Numbered from the stretch's first letter, positions 18,776 through 27,288 are shown. The stretch is 64,000 nt of DNA from an uncultured Roseovarius sp. (GCA_947499555.1 CANMOU010000001.1:186001-250000); one strand, 5' to 3'. The notes: generated by a model not told the origin, from the letters alone. Numbers and translations: made by a program.

Positions 18776-19348
18776 ATGAGACGCATAATTGCACTGGCCG
18801 CCGCTCTGGTGATGCCGATGGCTGCGGCGGCAGAGGATTTTTCCGCAGGCTCCGAGGCAAAAACCTGGAACCTTTTCGCCGAGCAGCCAGCCCGGTTTGA
18901 AGCCAAAGTGGTTGATATTCTTTGTGAACTGACGGGCGATTGCCCCGACAATTGCGGTGATGGCAAGCGCCAGCTGGGCCTGTTGCGGGCTGCGGACGGT
19001 GTCTTGGTCTTTCCCAACAAGAACAGCCAGCCTGCCTTTACCGGTGCGGCGCTGGAACTGGCGCCTTATTGTCAGGCTGATGTTGAGGTGGATGGTCTGT
19101 TGATTGAAGACCCCGATCTAGGCGCCAAGAACATCTACCTGATCCAGAAGATCCGCAATGTCGGGGACGCCGACTGGGTCAAGGCCAACACCTGGACCAA
19201 GAAATGGGCCGCAGCCCATCCCGAAGCCAAAGGCAAGGGACCATGGTTCCGCCGTGATCCGCGCGTGAAGGCGATTATCGCGGAAGAGGGCTATCTTGGT
19301 CTTGGCCTTGAGACCGATGCGGCCTTTATCGAAGAGTGGTTCGAATGA
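18776..19348 (+). CDS. exported CxxxC protein B (SCO operon, unknown function)
   Basis: A 190-residue protein with a signal peptide ending AAAAE. The segment VVDILCELTGDCPDNC, followed by a GLL-x(3)-DG-V pattern, can be laid on the matching part of the gene upstream (IIDTWC ... CALWC ... GLL-x(2)-DG-V). The two therefore look like diverged relatives sharing a VxD-x-x-C...CxxxC core. The C-terminal part is rich in Trp and Lys. Its stop overlaps the start of the SCO gene (ATGA at 19345-19348). Role unknown; metal or thiol handling in the periplasm is inferred from context. Confidence 0.7.
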   Translation: MRRIIALAAALVMPMAAAAEDFSAGSEAKTWNLFAEQPARFEAKVVDILCELTGDCPDNCGDGKRQLGLLRAADGVLVFPNKNSQPAFTGAALELAPYCQADVEVDGLLIEDPDLGAKNIYLIQKIRNVGDADWVKANTWTKKWAAAHPEAKGKGPWFRRDPRVKAIIAEEGYLGLGLETDAAFIEEWFE

Positions 19349-19986
19349 AGACATGGCTTATGGCCTTTGCAGCGGCCTCTCTGGCCGTTGCAGCACAGGC
19401 TCATGATGGTGAAGATCACAGCGGCGGCTCAGCGGCGTCTGCGATCTCACCTGATGTGGAAGAGGCGCTGAAGAACGCGCCAACTGCGCTGCCATGGGAG
19501 GTCGGGGGGGCATTTGCGTTGACCGATCATACCGGCGTCGACCGGACCGAGGCCGATCCGGATGGCAAGTATCAGCTTCTATTCTTCGGCTACGCAAACT
19601 GCCCCGGCATTTGCAGCGCGGCACTGCCGATGATGGCGCAGGCCGCCGAGCAGCTAGAACAGGATGGCGTGGATGCACAGGCGCTTGTCGTCACGATCGA
19701 CCCCAAGCTCGACAATCTTGAGACAATGGGCCCGAGCCTCGCCAAGATCTCTGACCGGCTTCTGGGCCTGACCGGCACGCCGGAGGCGCTGAACGTGGCC
19801 TATGAGGCCTATAATGTGGAGTTCGAGCATCTCTTTGACGATCCGCAATACGGACCGATCTACTCTCATGGCAGTTTCATCTACGTGCTGGACCCTGAAG
19901 GCAATGTGCTCACCCAAGTACCCCCGATCCTGCCGCCCGAACAGGTAAGCAAGATCGTGCAGAAATACGCCAAGACGGGGTCTTAG
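19345..19986 (+). CDS. SCO1/SenC family copper chaperone
   Basis: Exported thioredoxin-fold protein that delivers copper to, or reduces cysteines of, the CuA site of cytochrome oxidase or related enzymes. The signal peptide ends AVAAQA. The copper site CPGIC is in FFGYANCPGICSAALP, and the distal histidine is in YSHGSFIYVLDPEG. A His/Asp-rich mature N-terminus (HDGEDHSGG) may add metal affinity. It is third in an operon and coupled by ATGA to the gene before. Because its neighbours are unusual exported CxxxC proteins and not oxidase genes, its target may not be cytochrome oxidase. Confidence 0.9.
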   Translation: MKTWLMAFAAASLAVAAQAHDGEDHSGGSAASAISPDVEEALKNAPTALPWEVGGAFALTDHTGVDRTEADPDGKYQLLFFGYANCPGICSAALPMMAQAAEQLEQDGVDAQALVVTIDPKLDNLETMGPSLAKISDRLLGLTGTPEALNVAYEAYNVEFEHLFDDPQYGPIYSHGSFIYVLDPEGNVLTQVPPILPPEQVSKIVQKYAKTGS

Positions 19987-20165
19987 GAGAGCGCCCTCCA
20001 TAGGGTTGCAATTTGCCCGGAACAAACGCGCGAATCGCAGCCGCGCAGCGCCCGGCTGCGGTCTGGCCATCAAGCGGTTCATCAGGAAAACTCCTTGACG
20101 GCTGCTTTGAGCCCTGAGCTGCCGTAGCCATTAACACACTAAGTTATTTGTAGTGTTCGTCAGTT

Positions 20166-20708
20166 ATGACTACTGATCGCGGCCTTAAATTACTAACTCA
20201 AATGGACGGAGAGGAAGTCGATAGCCAATTGGCTCTAGCTTGCCTTCAGAGTTCCAATCTTTTCGAACAGGCCTTGAGTTTCCTAGTTTTCTTGAGCCGG
20301 TTCCGGGATGACATTGTCCCTCAAACCCCCAAAGATATCGATATACCGATTCTGCTCTTGGAGTACCTTCTAAACTGTATCGAAGCGGACATAACGCCAG
20401 AAGACGAAGAACTATTCGGCGGGTATGTGTATGATAAGGGAGGTGCTTTTCTTGATCTTCGGGTTCCGCTCGACCCGTATTGGGCGAAGCACGATTGCGA
20501 ATTGACGGAGGAGCGTTATTTCGAGCGAATTGCAGAGTTCCTGAAGAAGCATTCAAACAAATATTATCACGAGCTTCCGACTCATGTTCTTGAAGCATGG
20601 TCGCCACGGCAAAAGCCGTTCTCAACCATCATGAAAGGGTGGAAAGAAGACCCAATTCTAAAGAGGTACGTTGCTGATTTAGAGTCCATTTTTCAACTGA
20701 TCATATAA
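20166..20708 (+). CDS. hypothetical protein, low-GC orphan
   Basis: A 180-residue, apparently soluble protein rich in acidic and aromatic residues, with many AT-rich codons (TTA, ATA, AAT) unlike the genes on both sides. No signal peptide, membrane segment or known motif is visible. The compact alpha-helical look (LLLEYLLNCIEADITPEDEEL) resembles small immunity or contact-system proteins, but nothing more specific can be said. It stands alone between the SCO gene and tig, and is likely a recent acquisition. Confidence 0.65.
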   Translation: MTTDRGLKLLTQMDGEEVDSQLALACLQSSNLFEQALSFLVFLSRFRDDIVPQTPKDIDIPILLLEYLLNCIEADITPEDEELFGGYVYDKGGAFLDLRVPLDPYWAKHDCELTEERYFERIAEFLKKHSNKYYHELPTHVLEAWSPRQKPFSTIMKGWKEDPILKRYVADLESIFQLII

Positions 20709-20925
20709 CGCTTGTTCTACCTGAAAATAATGAGCCCACGGCAGCTTCGTCCGCATAGCAGACATTCGAAACACTCCCACACCCTGAAAATGCAAACGCA
20801 TTCATGACATCTTGGCGACCTCCACAAACTTCGCTTGCACACCGGTAATCCCCCTCATAGAAGACCCCAGTGATTTTGACCGCCGCGGACGCCTCTGCGG
20901 CCCCAGATGCAATGGAAGGACGAAC

Positions 20926-22254
20926 ATGCAGGTCACAGAGACGCTCAAGGACGGGCTCAAGCGCGAATACAAGATGGTGCTGACAGCCAAAGAACTTGAA
21001 GACAAGGTCATGGAAAAGCTCAAGGAAGCGCAACCCGATATCGAGATGAAGGGTTTTCGCAAGGGCAAGGTGCCGCTGCCGCTTTTGAAAAAGCAGTTTG
21101 GCGAGCGCGTGCTGGGCGAAGCCATGCAAGAAGCCGTTGATGGCGCCATGAACACGCATTTCGAGGAAAGCGGCGAACAGCCTGCCGCACGTCCCGATGT
21201 GAAGATGACCAATGAGAACTGGACGCCCGGTGACGATGTCGAAGTTGACATGTCCTATGAGGCGCTGCCGGAAATCCCTGAGGTCGATCTCAGCAAGGTC
21301 AAGGTCGAGCGCCTTGTGGCAAAGGCCGCCGACAAGGATGTCAAGGAAGCGCTGGAAAACCTGGCCAAGACGGCGCAGGACTTCAAGGATCGCAAGAAGG
21401 GCACCAAGTCGAAAGATGGCGACCAGGTTGTCATGGATTTCGTGGGTCGCGTGGGCGGCGAAGCGTTTGATGGCGGCAGTGCCGAGGACTACCCCCTTGT
21501 GCTGGGCTCCAACAGCTTTATCCCCGGATTCGAGGAGCAGCTTGTTGGCGTGAAGGCGGGCGAGGAGAAAATCGTCAAGGTGACATTCCCCGATGAGTAC
21601 CAGGCGCCGAACCTTGCCGGTCAGGATGCCGAATTCACCTGCACCATCAAGGAAGTCAAAGAGCCGGTCGCTGCCGAGATCAACGACGCGCTGGCCGAGA
21701 AATACGGCGCCGAGAACCTCGATGCGCTCAAAACCCAGATCGGTGAGCGGCTTGAGGCGGAATATGCCGGCGCGGCACGTGCCGTAATGAAGCGCGGCAT
21801 ACTGGATGAGCTGGACAAGATGGTAAGTTTCGAGCTGCCGCCTTCGATGGTGAAGGCCGAGGCGGACTCGATCGCGCATCAGCTCTGGCATGATGAGAAC
21901 CCGGACGTGGAAGGACATGATCACCCCGAGATCGAACCAACGAAAGAGCACACGACATTGGCCGAACGCCGTGTGCGTCTTGGGCTCTTGCTGGCTGAGA
22001 TTGGCAAGAAGGCCGAGGTTGAGGTCTCTGATGCCGAGATGACCCAGGCGGTCATGGAGCAGGCCCGGCAATATCCCGGTCAGGAGCGGGAATTCTTTGA
22101 ATTCGTGCAGAAGAATCCTCAAATGGGACAGCAGCTTCGGGCGCCGATTTTCGAGGAAAAGGTGATCGATCACATCGCTGAGCAGGCGAAAGTGTCCGAG
22201 AAAGAGGTCACCAAGACCAAGCTTGAAAAAGCGGTTGAAGCGCTCGAGGACTGA
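20926..22254 (+). CDS. tig: trigger factor
   Basis: Ribosome-associated chaperone and peptidyl-prolyl isomerase. The N-terminal ribosome-binding domain has the [17 protein letters not shown] signature at about residues 44-60 (ribosome contact GFRxGxxP). An FKBP-type PPIase domain is in the middle ([20 protein letters not shown]), and a helical chaperone domain fills the C-terminal half. The start at 20926 (GGAAGGA upstream) gives the canonical [15 protein letters not shown]. It is monocistronic, followed by a strong terminator. clpP is not adjacent. Confidence 0.96.
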   Translation: MQVTETLKDGLKREYKMVLTAKELEDKVMEKLKEAQPDIEMKGFRKGKVPLPLLKKQFGERVLGEAMQEAVDGAMNTHFEESGEQPAARPDVKMTNENWTPGDDVEVDMSYEALPEIPEVDLSKVKVERLVAKAADKDVKEALENLAKTAQDFKDRKKGTKSKDGDQVVMDFVGRVGGEAFDGGSAEDYPLVLGSNSFIPGFEEQLVGVKAGEEKIVKVTFPDEYQAPNLAGQDAEFTCTIKEVKEPVAAEINDALAEKYGAENLDALKTQIGERLEAEYAGAARAVMKRGILDELDKMVSFELPPSMVKAEADSIAHQLWHDENPDVEGHDHPEIEPTKEHTTLAERRVRLGLLLAEIGKKAEVEVSDAEMTQAVMEQARQYPGQEREFFEFVQKNPQMGQQLRAPIFEEKVIDHIAEQAKVSEKEVTKTKLEKAVEALED

Positions 22255-22280
22255 TCTGTTCGAGAGGTTACGGTTGATAA

Positions 22281-22315
22281 AACGGGCCGCAGCGAAAGCG
22301 CGGCCCGTTTCTTTT
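22281..22315 (+). terminator. rho-independent terminator of tig
   Basis: A perfect 10-base stem (22281-22290 with 22300-22309) around an AGCGAAAGC loop, followed by TTTCTTTT on the plus strand. Confidence 0.9.
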
Positions 22316-22331
22316 GCTGCTCGAGTATGAG

Positions 22332-23129
22332 TTACGCGTCGAAAGCTCGCGTTCTGCCTGTCTGAACGCCGGCCAGGGCGTTTTGCAGCGCAATCGCCGC
22401 TGCACGCTCTCGTTCATTCGTGGCAGCGTCGATCTGGTCGCGGCAATAGGCGGCGACAGTCGGATCCAGAACTGCATCATTCGTGATCGCCAGGGCGCTG
22501 GCCACTTCTTCTTCCGGCAGGAAAATGTTGCCGGTTATTCCGGCAAAATTTCGCACTTTTTGAATGCGTTCCTCGCTGCAGTCGATGAGCGCTGCCAATG
22601 CCTTGACCTTGCCCATATCAGCGGTCTTGCCGACATAGTCATAAGGCGCATTGTCAGAGCGGTGCAGGATACGATCCATGAGCGGATCGATGACGGTAAT
22701 GATGTCTGTAATGCCCGATGATTTCGCGTATTCGAGGATCCCCACCATCAACTCAGAAGTTGTATAAGATACCGTATTCGTGCCTTGGCCACCTGATAGC
22801 AGCTTTCGGTCAACGCAAAAGCGTGTTGATTCCCAAAGGTTTGCGCTGCGCAGTGGCGGCTCGCCGTCCAGAATGTCGTGAAACACATCTGAAAGCATGT
22901 GCGGCCCCGTGGTCTGCAGCAGCCGAGCGCAGCCTGTCACCTCGTAGCTGTTATTCAAAGTCAAGACATAGGCCGGGTCCAGCCCGTCAAACAGATCGAT
23001 TTCGCGGCCGTGTCTTACATTTACATCCCAGCCCATGCGGTCTTGAAAGACACGTGCGCGCAGCTGGTACATTTGATCGAGCAATGCCCCAAAACGATGC
23101 TTGTTCAGAGCGTCTACAATTAACAACAT
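22332..23129 (-). CDS. acyl-homoserine-lactone synthase, LuxI family
   Basis: Makes the quorum-sensing signal from S-adenosylmethionine and an acyl-ACP. All invariant LuxI residues are visible: R24 and F28 (RARVF), W34, D45 and D48, R69, and E100/R103 in WESTRFCVD. The 265-residue length is about 50 more than typical LuxI proteins. The extra part is a C-terminal helical tail after about residue 210 (begins near ASALAITNDAV), rich in Ala and charged residues. It is downstream of luxR on the same strand (gap 117 bases with a palindrome), so it is probably induced by the LuxR protein. The acyl chain cannot be predicted. Confidence 0.93.
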   Translation of the reverse strand: MLLIVDALNKHRFGALLDQMYQLRARVFQDRMGWDVNVRHGREIDLFDGLDPAYVLTLNNSYEVTGCARLLQTTGPHMLSDVFHDILDGEPPLRSANLWESTRFCVDRKLLSGGQGTNTVSYTTSELMVGILEYAKSSGITDIITVIDPLMDRILHRSDNAPYDYVGKTADMGKVKALAALIDCSEERIQKVRNFAGITGNIFLPEEEVASALAITNDAVLDPTVAAYCRDQIDAATNERERAAAIALQNALAGVQTGRTRAFDA

Positions 23130-23192
23130 TTTCGATTCCTTCCCGTGAAAATTGAAAATACGGGAAAGATAACAACTTTGACGAATGTCTAT

Positions 23193-23210
23193 ATTAGGGA
23201 AATCCCTTAG
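23193..23210. promoter_or_regulatory. imperfect palindrome upstream of luxI (possible lux box)
   Basis: AGGGA and TCCCT arms flank a central AA (23196-23207), with partial matches outward (18 bases in total). It sits in the luxR-luxI gap about 65 bases before the luxI start, a position suited to a LuxR site next to the promoter. It does not fully match the classical CT-N12-AG pattern. Confidence 0.45.
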
Positions 23211-23246
23211 TCGTCGGGACCTTGTGTTGGCGAGTGGTTCGCCTTG

Positions 23247-23960
23247 CTAGCCGGGCATGATCAACCCAAGGCTGATGGCGCGCCCCACAGCCTGCGCTGT
23301 CGTCAACGTTCCCAGCTTTTCACGGCTGGAGCGAAGATGCACCTCAACGGTACGCGATGAGATGGCCAGAATGTCACCGATGTCTTGCTGCGACTTTCCC
23401 GCAGCCGTCCATTGCAGAACTTCGCGTTCGCGCGAAGATAGCTCTGCCCGGCGTAACAAGTGTGTCAATCTTTCCGAATTCATCACCGAGTCGTGCAGGT
23501 TGACTGCCACGGTCTGAAGCTCTTGGATCACCTTGGATTTGTGACTATGCCAATCTGATGCTGTGAGATCGGATGTGACGCTCAAAAGGCCGGTGTCACC
23601 GAATGGGCCGCGCACGGGTATCGTAACACCGGATTGTGGCAAGCCGAAATCATGGGCACGGTTGAAGACGGACTGAAAATCCCGATCCTGATTGAGCCGT
23701 TGCCAATCTACGGGTGCAATACTGCGCGAGGCTGCTCTGAGAGTTGGGTCGAGCAAATGAAATCGCTCGCTCATATAGTGGTTTTTCCACTCATCGGGGT
23801 AGGTTGTGAAAGCGTGGACATGACCGGTGATCGGATTGGTCGATGCATAAGACGCGTAGTCCAATCCCAATGACGAACATATGGCGTCCAGGTGTCCGAC
23901 AAAGTCGGTTTGCGACCCCGGCGAATTCGCGAGGTCAACAAGGCTTGTATAGGGTGTCAT
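23247..23960 (-). CDS. LuxR-family autoinducer-binding transcription regulator
   Basis: A 237-residue regulator with an N-terminal acyl-homoserine-lactone-binding domain. The ligand-contact residues W58, Y62, D71, P72 and W86 match TraR W57, Y61, D70, P71 and W85. The C-terminal LuxR helix-turn-helix runs from LSSREREVLQWTAAGKS through SSRTVEVHL. The ATG at 23960 overlaps the stop of the XRE gene (ATGA), so the regulator is translationally coupled to it. It lies just upstream of luxI and is the evident receptor for the signal that LuxI makes. Confidence 0.93.
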   Translation of the reverse strand: MTPYTSLVDLANSPGSQTDFVGHLDAICSSLGLDYASYASTNPITGHVHAFTTYPDEWKNHYMSERFHLLDPTLRAASRSIAPVDWQRLNQDRDFQSVFNRAHDFGLPQSGVTIPVRGPFGDTGLLSVTSDLTASDWHSHKSKVIQELQTVAVNLHDSVMNSERLTHLLRRAELSSREREVLQWTAAGKSQQDIGDILAISSRTVEVHLRSSREKLGTLTTAQAVGRAISLGLIMPG

Positions 23961-24322
23961 TGGATTTGATTGAACGGGGGCGGCTGAAATTGGTTGGAGA
24001 CCGAAGATGAAAGAGCATGAATGCGGTTGAGCACGCACATGATCTCTTCGTGCGACAGGTTCTCGAATAGCCGGAGCATATCCTGGATCTCTTTTGGGTC
24101 ATCGCCATCGGCGCTGCCATCCTGAAAGAACCGGATCACAGAAACCCCAAGCACTTCGGCGGCTTGCCATAGGGCCGAGGGCGCCATGCGCTTGCTGCCA
24201 CCTTCAAACGCCTGCAGGGTCTCAAGCGGAAGTCCGAGCCGGTCGGACATTTCTGCCTGGCTCATTCCTACATGTCTACGCCGTGCTCGAAGCCGCTCAC
24301 CAATTACTTTGTCAATCTGCAT
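23957..24322 (-). CDS. XRE-family DNA-binding regulator
   Basis: A 121-residue protein with an N-terminal helix-turn-helix domain (GERLRARRRHVGMSQAEMSDRLG, then LETLQAFEGGSKR) and a short C-terminal helical part that may dimerise. It is the first gene of a three-gene unit XRE-luxR-luxI; its stop overlaps the luxR start by four bases. A perfect palindrome directly upstream (24341-24353) could be its own operator. I infer that it sets the expression of the quorum-sensing receptor; whether it represses or activates is not visible. Confidence 0.9.
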   Translation of the reverse strand: MQIDKVIGERLRARRRHVGMSQAEMSDRLGLPLETLQAFEGGSKRMAPSALWQAAEVLGVSVIRFFQDGSADGDDPKEIQDMLRLFENLSHEEIMCVLNRIHALSSSVSNQFQPPPFNQIQ

Positions 24323-24340
24323 CGCTACCGTCCATATATA

Positions 24341-24353
24341 CTACCTAAGGTAG
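24341..24353. promoter_or_regulatory. palindromic operator upstream of XRE-luxR-luxI
   Basis: CTACC and GGTAG arms around a TAA centre, embedded in an AT-rich stretch with TATATA on one side and AATATAT on the other, 19-31 bases before the XRE start. XRE repressors bind short palindromes like this overlapping the -10 region, so autoregulation is likely. Confidence 0.55.
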
Positions 24354-24415
24354 AATATATTAAATGAAAATTCCGTAAAGGTTTTAAATGCGACAAATTG
24401 TACGGGGCAACTTTC

Positions 24416-24457
24416 AATAAAAAAGGCCGCCTAATGCACTGATCAGGCGGCCCTTTT
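24416..24457 (-). terminator. rho-independent terminator of rpsF-rpsR-rplI
   Basis: An 8-base GC stem GGCCGCCT/AGGCGGCC (24425-24432 with 24445-24452). It is flanked by an A-run (T-run on the minus strand) and by TTTT on the plus side, so it can work in both directions. Confidence 0.85.
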
Positions 24458-24471
24458 ACTTGATAAGACGT

Positions 24472-25122
24472 TTAGCTTTCGTCGTCGCCCTCAGCGTCTG
24501 CGTTATCTGCAGATGCTTCCGGTAGGACGTCTTCGACGGCTTCAGCGAGATCTTCGTCCTCATTCGCCGCAGAGCCAATGTCGTCAAAGAGTTCGGCGAT
24601 CTCAAAATCGGCGGCTTCCTCTTCTTCGGCGGCAAGCTCTTGGATGGTTCGGCCCGATGCCTGAAGCTCTGCTTCTTCCTCTGAACGCGCAACGTTCAAC
24701 TGAATGGTTGCATCGACTTCAGGATGCAGGTTGATGGTCACATCATGCAAACCCAGTTCTTTGATAGGGTAGGCAAGCGCCACTTGTTTACGATCAACGG
24801 AGAAACCTGCGTCAGAGGCCGCATCTGCCGCATCGCGGGTTGTCACAGAGCCGTAAAGCGACCCGGCATCCGACGCCTGACGAATCACGATGAACTTTTG
24901 TCCATCGAGCTTTTCTGCCAGTGACTCGGCTTCACTCTTGGTTTCCAGGTTGCGCGCCTCAAGCTGCGCCTTTTGTGATTCAAACTGAGCTATGTTTTCT
25001 TTTGAGGCGGTAAGCGCCTTGCCCTGCAGCAACAGATAGTTGCGTGCATAGCCCGGCTTAACGTCGACCACTTCGCCCATTTGGCCAAGCTTTGCGACAC
25101 GTTCGAGAAGGATCACTTGCAT
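24472..25122 (-). CDS. rplI: 50S ribosomal protein L9
   Basis: Binds 23S rRNA at the base of the L1 stalk. The N-terminal domain starts [30 protein letters not shown]-like (canonical GYARNYL present) and is joined by a long helix to the C-terminal RNA-binding domain ending near [12 protein letters not shown]. The protein is 216 residues, about 65 longer than the common form. The excess is a strongly acidic tail ([15 protein letters not shown] and many Asp/Glu to the end), which is seen in Rhodobacteraceae. Last gene of rpsF-rpsR-rplI. Confidence 0.96.
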   Translation of the reverse strand: MQVILLERVAKLGQMGEVVDVKPGYARNYLLLQGKALTASKENIAQFESQKAQLEARNLETKSEAESLAEKLDGQKFIVIRQASDAGSLYGSVTTRDAADAASDAGFSVDRKQVALAYPIKELGLHDVTINLHPEVDATIQLNVARSEEEAELQASGRTIQELAAEEEEAADFEIAELFDDIGSAANEDEDLAEAVEDVLPEASADNADAEGDDES

Positions 25123-25134
25123 GGGTCTTTCTCC

Positions 25135-25362
25135 TTACTTCACAGCGTAGGGCAGCAGCGCCAGAAAGCGCGCGCGTTTGATGGCACGGGCCAGTTCGCG
25201 CTGCTTCTTGGCCGAAACCGCGGTGATGCGGGAGGGCACGATCTTGCCGCGCTCAGATATGTAGCGCTGCAGGAGTTTCGTGTCCTTGTAATCGATTTTG
25301 GGTGCGTTCTCGCCGGAGAAGGGGCATACTTTACGACGGCGGAAAAATGGTTTTGTAGCCAT
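25135..25362 (-). CDS. rpsR: 30S ribosomal protein S18
   Basis: A 75-residue basic protein with the S18 pattern [20 protein letters not shown], then [36 protein letters not shown]. It pairs with S6 in the central domain of the small subunit. It is placed between rpsF and rplI on the same strand with short gaps (12 and 26 bases), the standard operon. Confidence 0.97.
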   Translation of the reverse strand: MATKPFFRRRKVCPFSGENAPKIDYKDTKLLQRYISERGKIVPSRITAVSAKKQRELARAIKRARFLALLPYAVK

Positions 25363-25388
25363 GGTTTACTGTCCTTTCCTCAAGCAGA

Positions 25389-25745
25389 TCAAGCGCGACG
25401 CTCGCGGCGTTCGCCACGTTCTTCACGTTTTTGCATTTGCACGGATGGGCCTTCTTCATGTGCATCGACCTTGACGGTCAGAATACGCATCACATCATCA
25501 TGCAGGCGCATCAGGCGTTCCATTTCCTGAACCGCCGCGGCAGGCGCGTCAGTCTTCAGAAAGGCGTAATGGCCCTTGCGGTTCTTATTGATCTTGTAGG
25601 CCATCGTCTTGACCCCCCAATACTCGGATTCGACGATCTTGCCGCCATTGTCCGAAAGTACGGTGCCAAAATGTTCGATGAGCCCTTCGGCTTGCGCGTT
25701 GGACAGGTCCTGACGCGAGATAAAAACATGCTCATAGAGCGGCAT
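25389..25745 (-). CDS. rpsF: 30S ribosomal protein S6
   Basis: A 118-residue ferredoxin-like fold protein. The start at 25745 gives MPLYEHVFISRQDLS, the normal S6 N-terminus; upstream in-frame residues are not conserved. Family segments YWGVKTMAYKINKNRKGHY and MERLMRLHDDVMRILTVKVD are present, and the C-terminus is a highly basic/acidic Arg-Glu tail (REERGERRERRA). First gene of rpsF-rpsR-rplI; the promoter must lie in the 273-base gap shared with the divergent gene at 26019. Confidence 0.97.
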   Translation of the reverse strand: MPLYEHVFISRQDLSNAQAEGLIEHFGTVLSDNGGKIVESEYWGVKTMAYKINKNRKGHYAFLKTDAPAAAVQEMERLMRLHDDVMRILTVKVDAHEEGPSVQMQKREERGERRERRA

Positions 25746-26018
25746 GTGTGGTTCCACTTCTGTCAAGGCGCATTTCAAAGGCGGGCCATTTGCCTTTCGC
25801 GACCCGTCCACGAGAGACTGCGCGGTTCAAACGTTAGAGCGAAAGGAAGCCGGGCTATACGACGGATCGCCGTGTGGTGCAAGCGCAGCTGTTAGGAGGA
25901 CTGCCCGTAGGGCAAATCGCCATGACCCTGCCGAAAGCTGGCCGCATTTCTGTCTCGATTGCTTGGCATTTTAGGGATCAGGACGGCGATTGTAACAGAT
26001 TTGGCAAGGTAACAAGCG

Positions 26019-26501
26019 ATGACGGCGGTTTCTGAACATTCCGACTCTCAAAACCACGATATGTCTGACGCGGTGTTTGAGGCCAATGAGCAACCAAGCT
26101 CTGCACGTCGCGCTATCGCGGCCTGTGCTGGCGGCGCGCTTTACATGGCGGCTTTGGGCATCTGGCTGGTCCCCGCCGAGGACAGTGCGATGCAACTCAT
26201 CAAACTCGTTGCCTCATGTGTCATGGTCGCGGGAGGTGCGTTCTTGTTTCACGGCGTCTCAGCACGGGCAAAAGAGCCGGAAGTGCAGGTTGACCTGATC
26301 ACCCGGCAGCTGCGGGTTTATGAATATGACGCGCGCGGAAAGGCTGTTCTAAAGGCTTGCCACGAAATGGATGACCTGCAGGAACTTTCGCTGCGGAAAG
26401 ATCGCCTGCGCGCGCGCGACGACCAAGGTGAGCTGATGGTTGACGTTGCGATCGGCGAGGACGAGGGCAAGGCGCTTTTGCGCAGCCTGAAAGCGCAGTA
26501 G
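26019..26501 (+). CDS. hypothetical membrane protein
   Basis: A 160-residue protein with a polar N-terminus of about 30 residues, two closely spaced hydrophobic segments (about 33-50 and 60-78) and a soluble C-terminal region rich in charged residues (LITRQLRVYEYDARGKAVL, LSLRKDRLRARDDQGELMVDV). The tail may form a small beta domain on one face of the membrane. Divergent from rpsF. No family is recognised. A later ATG (MSDAVF, 26061) could be the real start. Confidence 0.6.
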   Translation: MTAVSEHSDSQNHDMSDAVFEANEQPSSARRAIAACAGGALYMAALGIWLVPAEDSAMQLIKLVASCVMVAGGAFLFHGVSARAKEPEVQVDLITRQLRVYEYDARGKAVLKACHEMDDLQELSLRKDRLRARDDQGELMVDVAIGEDEGKALLRSLKAQ

Positions 26502-26661
26502 CCGCAGGTTTCAGGACACTCGAAAGATTGGGGGCGCACAGTTGGGTGCCCTTTCTGTTCATTGCTCCACACCAAGTGTTGAAAAGTGACAACTTGCTCT
26601 GAGGCGTTGATGGGCCATTTTATTGGGCATCCATCAATCGATATGCCAAGGAGCATTAGAC

Positions 26662-27240
26662 ATGAAATTCACCGCTATCGCCGCAGCTCTCGCTCTGGCC
26701 ACCACCGCTACTGCGTCCTTTGCCGCGCCAGAGAAATACAATCTTGATGCCAGCCACAGCCAGGTTGTGTTCGCCTATAACCACCTGGGGTTCTCGACGA
26801 CTTACAATATGTTCTCAGGATTCGAGGGCGAAATCCTCTTTGATAAGGAAAACCCGGAGAATTCGAGTGTTTCCGTCGCCATGCCCGTCAAATCGTTGTT
26901 CACGGGATGGGAGGCGCGCTTCAAACATTTCATGGGTGATGATTTCTTCGGCGCCCAAGATGGTGACATGATCACATTTACGTCGACGGGCATCGAGGTG
27001 ACAGGCGAGAATACGGCCAATATCACGGGCGATCTGACGATCAACGATGTGACGCAATCGGTTGTGCTGGATGCCAAGCTGAACCAGAGCGGAGAAAACC
27101 CGCTGAATGGCAAGCAATGGGCCGGTTTCGATGCGACAACCGTTATCAAGCGATCAGATTTCGACCTTGGGGCCTTTGCCCCGAATGTGAGCGATGAGCT
27201 TGACGTTCAGATTTCGGTAGAAGCCGGGAAAGCCGAGTAA
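26662..27240 (+). CDS. YceI-family periplasmic protein
   Basis: Exported lipocalin-like protein; relatives bind polyisoprenoids or other lipids. The signal peptide (MKFTAIAAALALATTATASFA) is followed by the YceI pattern: YNLDASHSQVVFAYNHLGFST, FSGFEGEILFD, TFTSTGIEV and a late KRSDFDLGAFAPNVSDEL segment. The ATG at 26662 has AAGGAG eight bases upstream. It is monocistronic with its own terminator. The 192-residue length is typical. Confidence 0.93.
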   Translation: MKFTAIAAALALATTATASFAAPEKYNLDASHSQVVFAYNHLGFSTTYNMFSGFEGEILFDKENPENSSVSVAMPVKSLFTGWEARFKHFMGDDFFGAQDGDMITFTSTGIEVTGENTANITGDLTINDVTQSVVLDAKLNQSGENPLNGKQWAGFDATTVIKRSDFDLGAFAPNVSDELDVQISVEAGKAE

Positions 27241-27260
27241 GGTACTTTGTTTCCCTGTAG

Positions 27261-27288
27261 AAGGTCCGGTCTTTGCCGGGCCTTTTTC
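27261..27288 (+). terminator. rho-independent terminator after YceI gene
   Basis: A 7-base stem (27263-27269 with 27276-27282, one G-T pair) followed by TTTTT, about 20 bases beyond the stop. Confidence 0.8.

Noticed and set aside
20701-22173. A 490-codon minus-strand open frame covering trigger factor
   Set aside because: It is the exact antisense of tig, whose domains and motifs are all clear; the antisense translation has no recognisable motif and arises from GC-rich codon structure.
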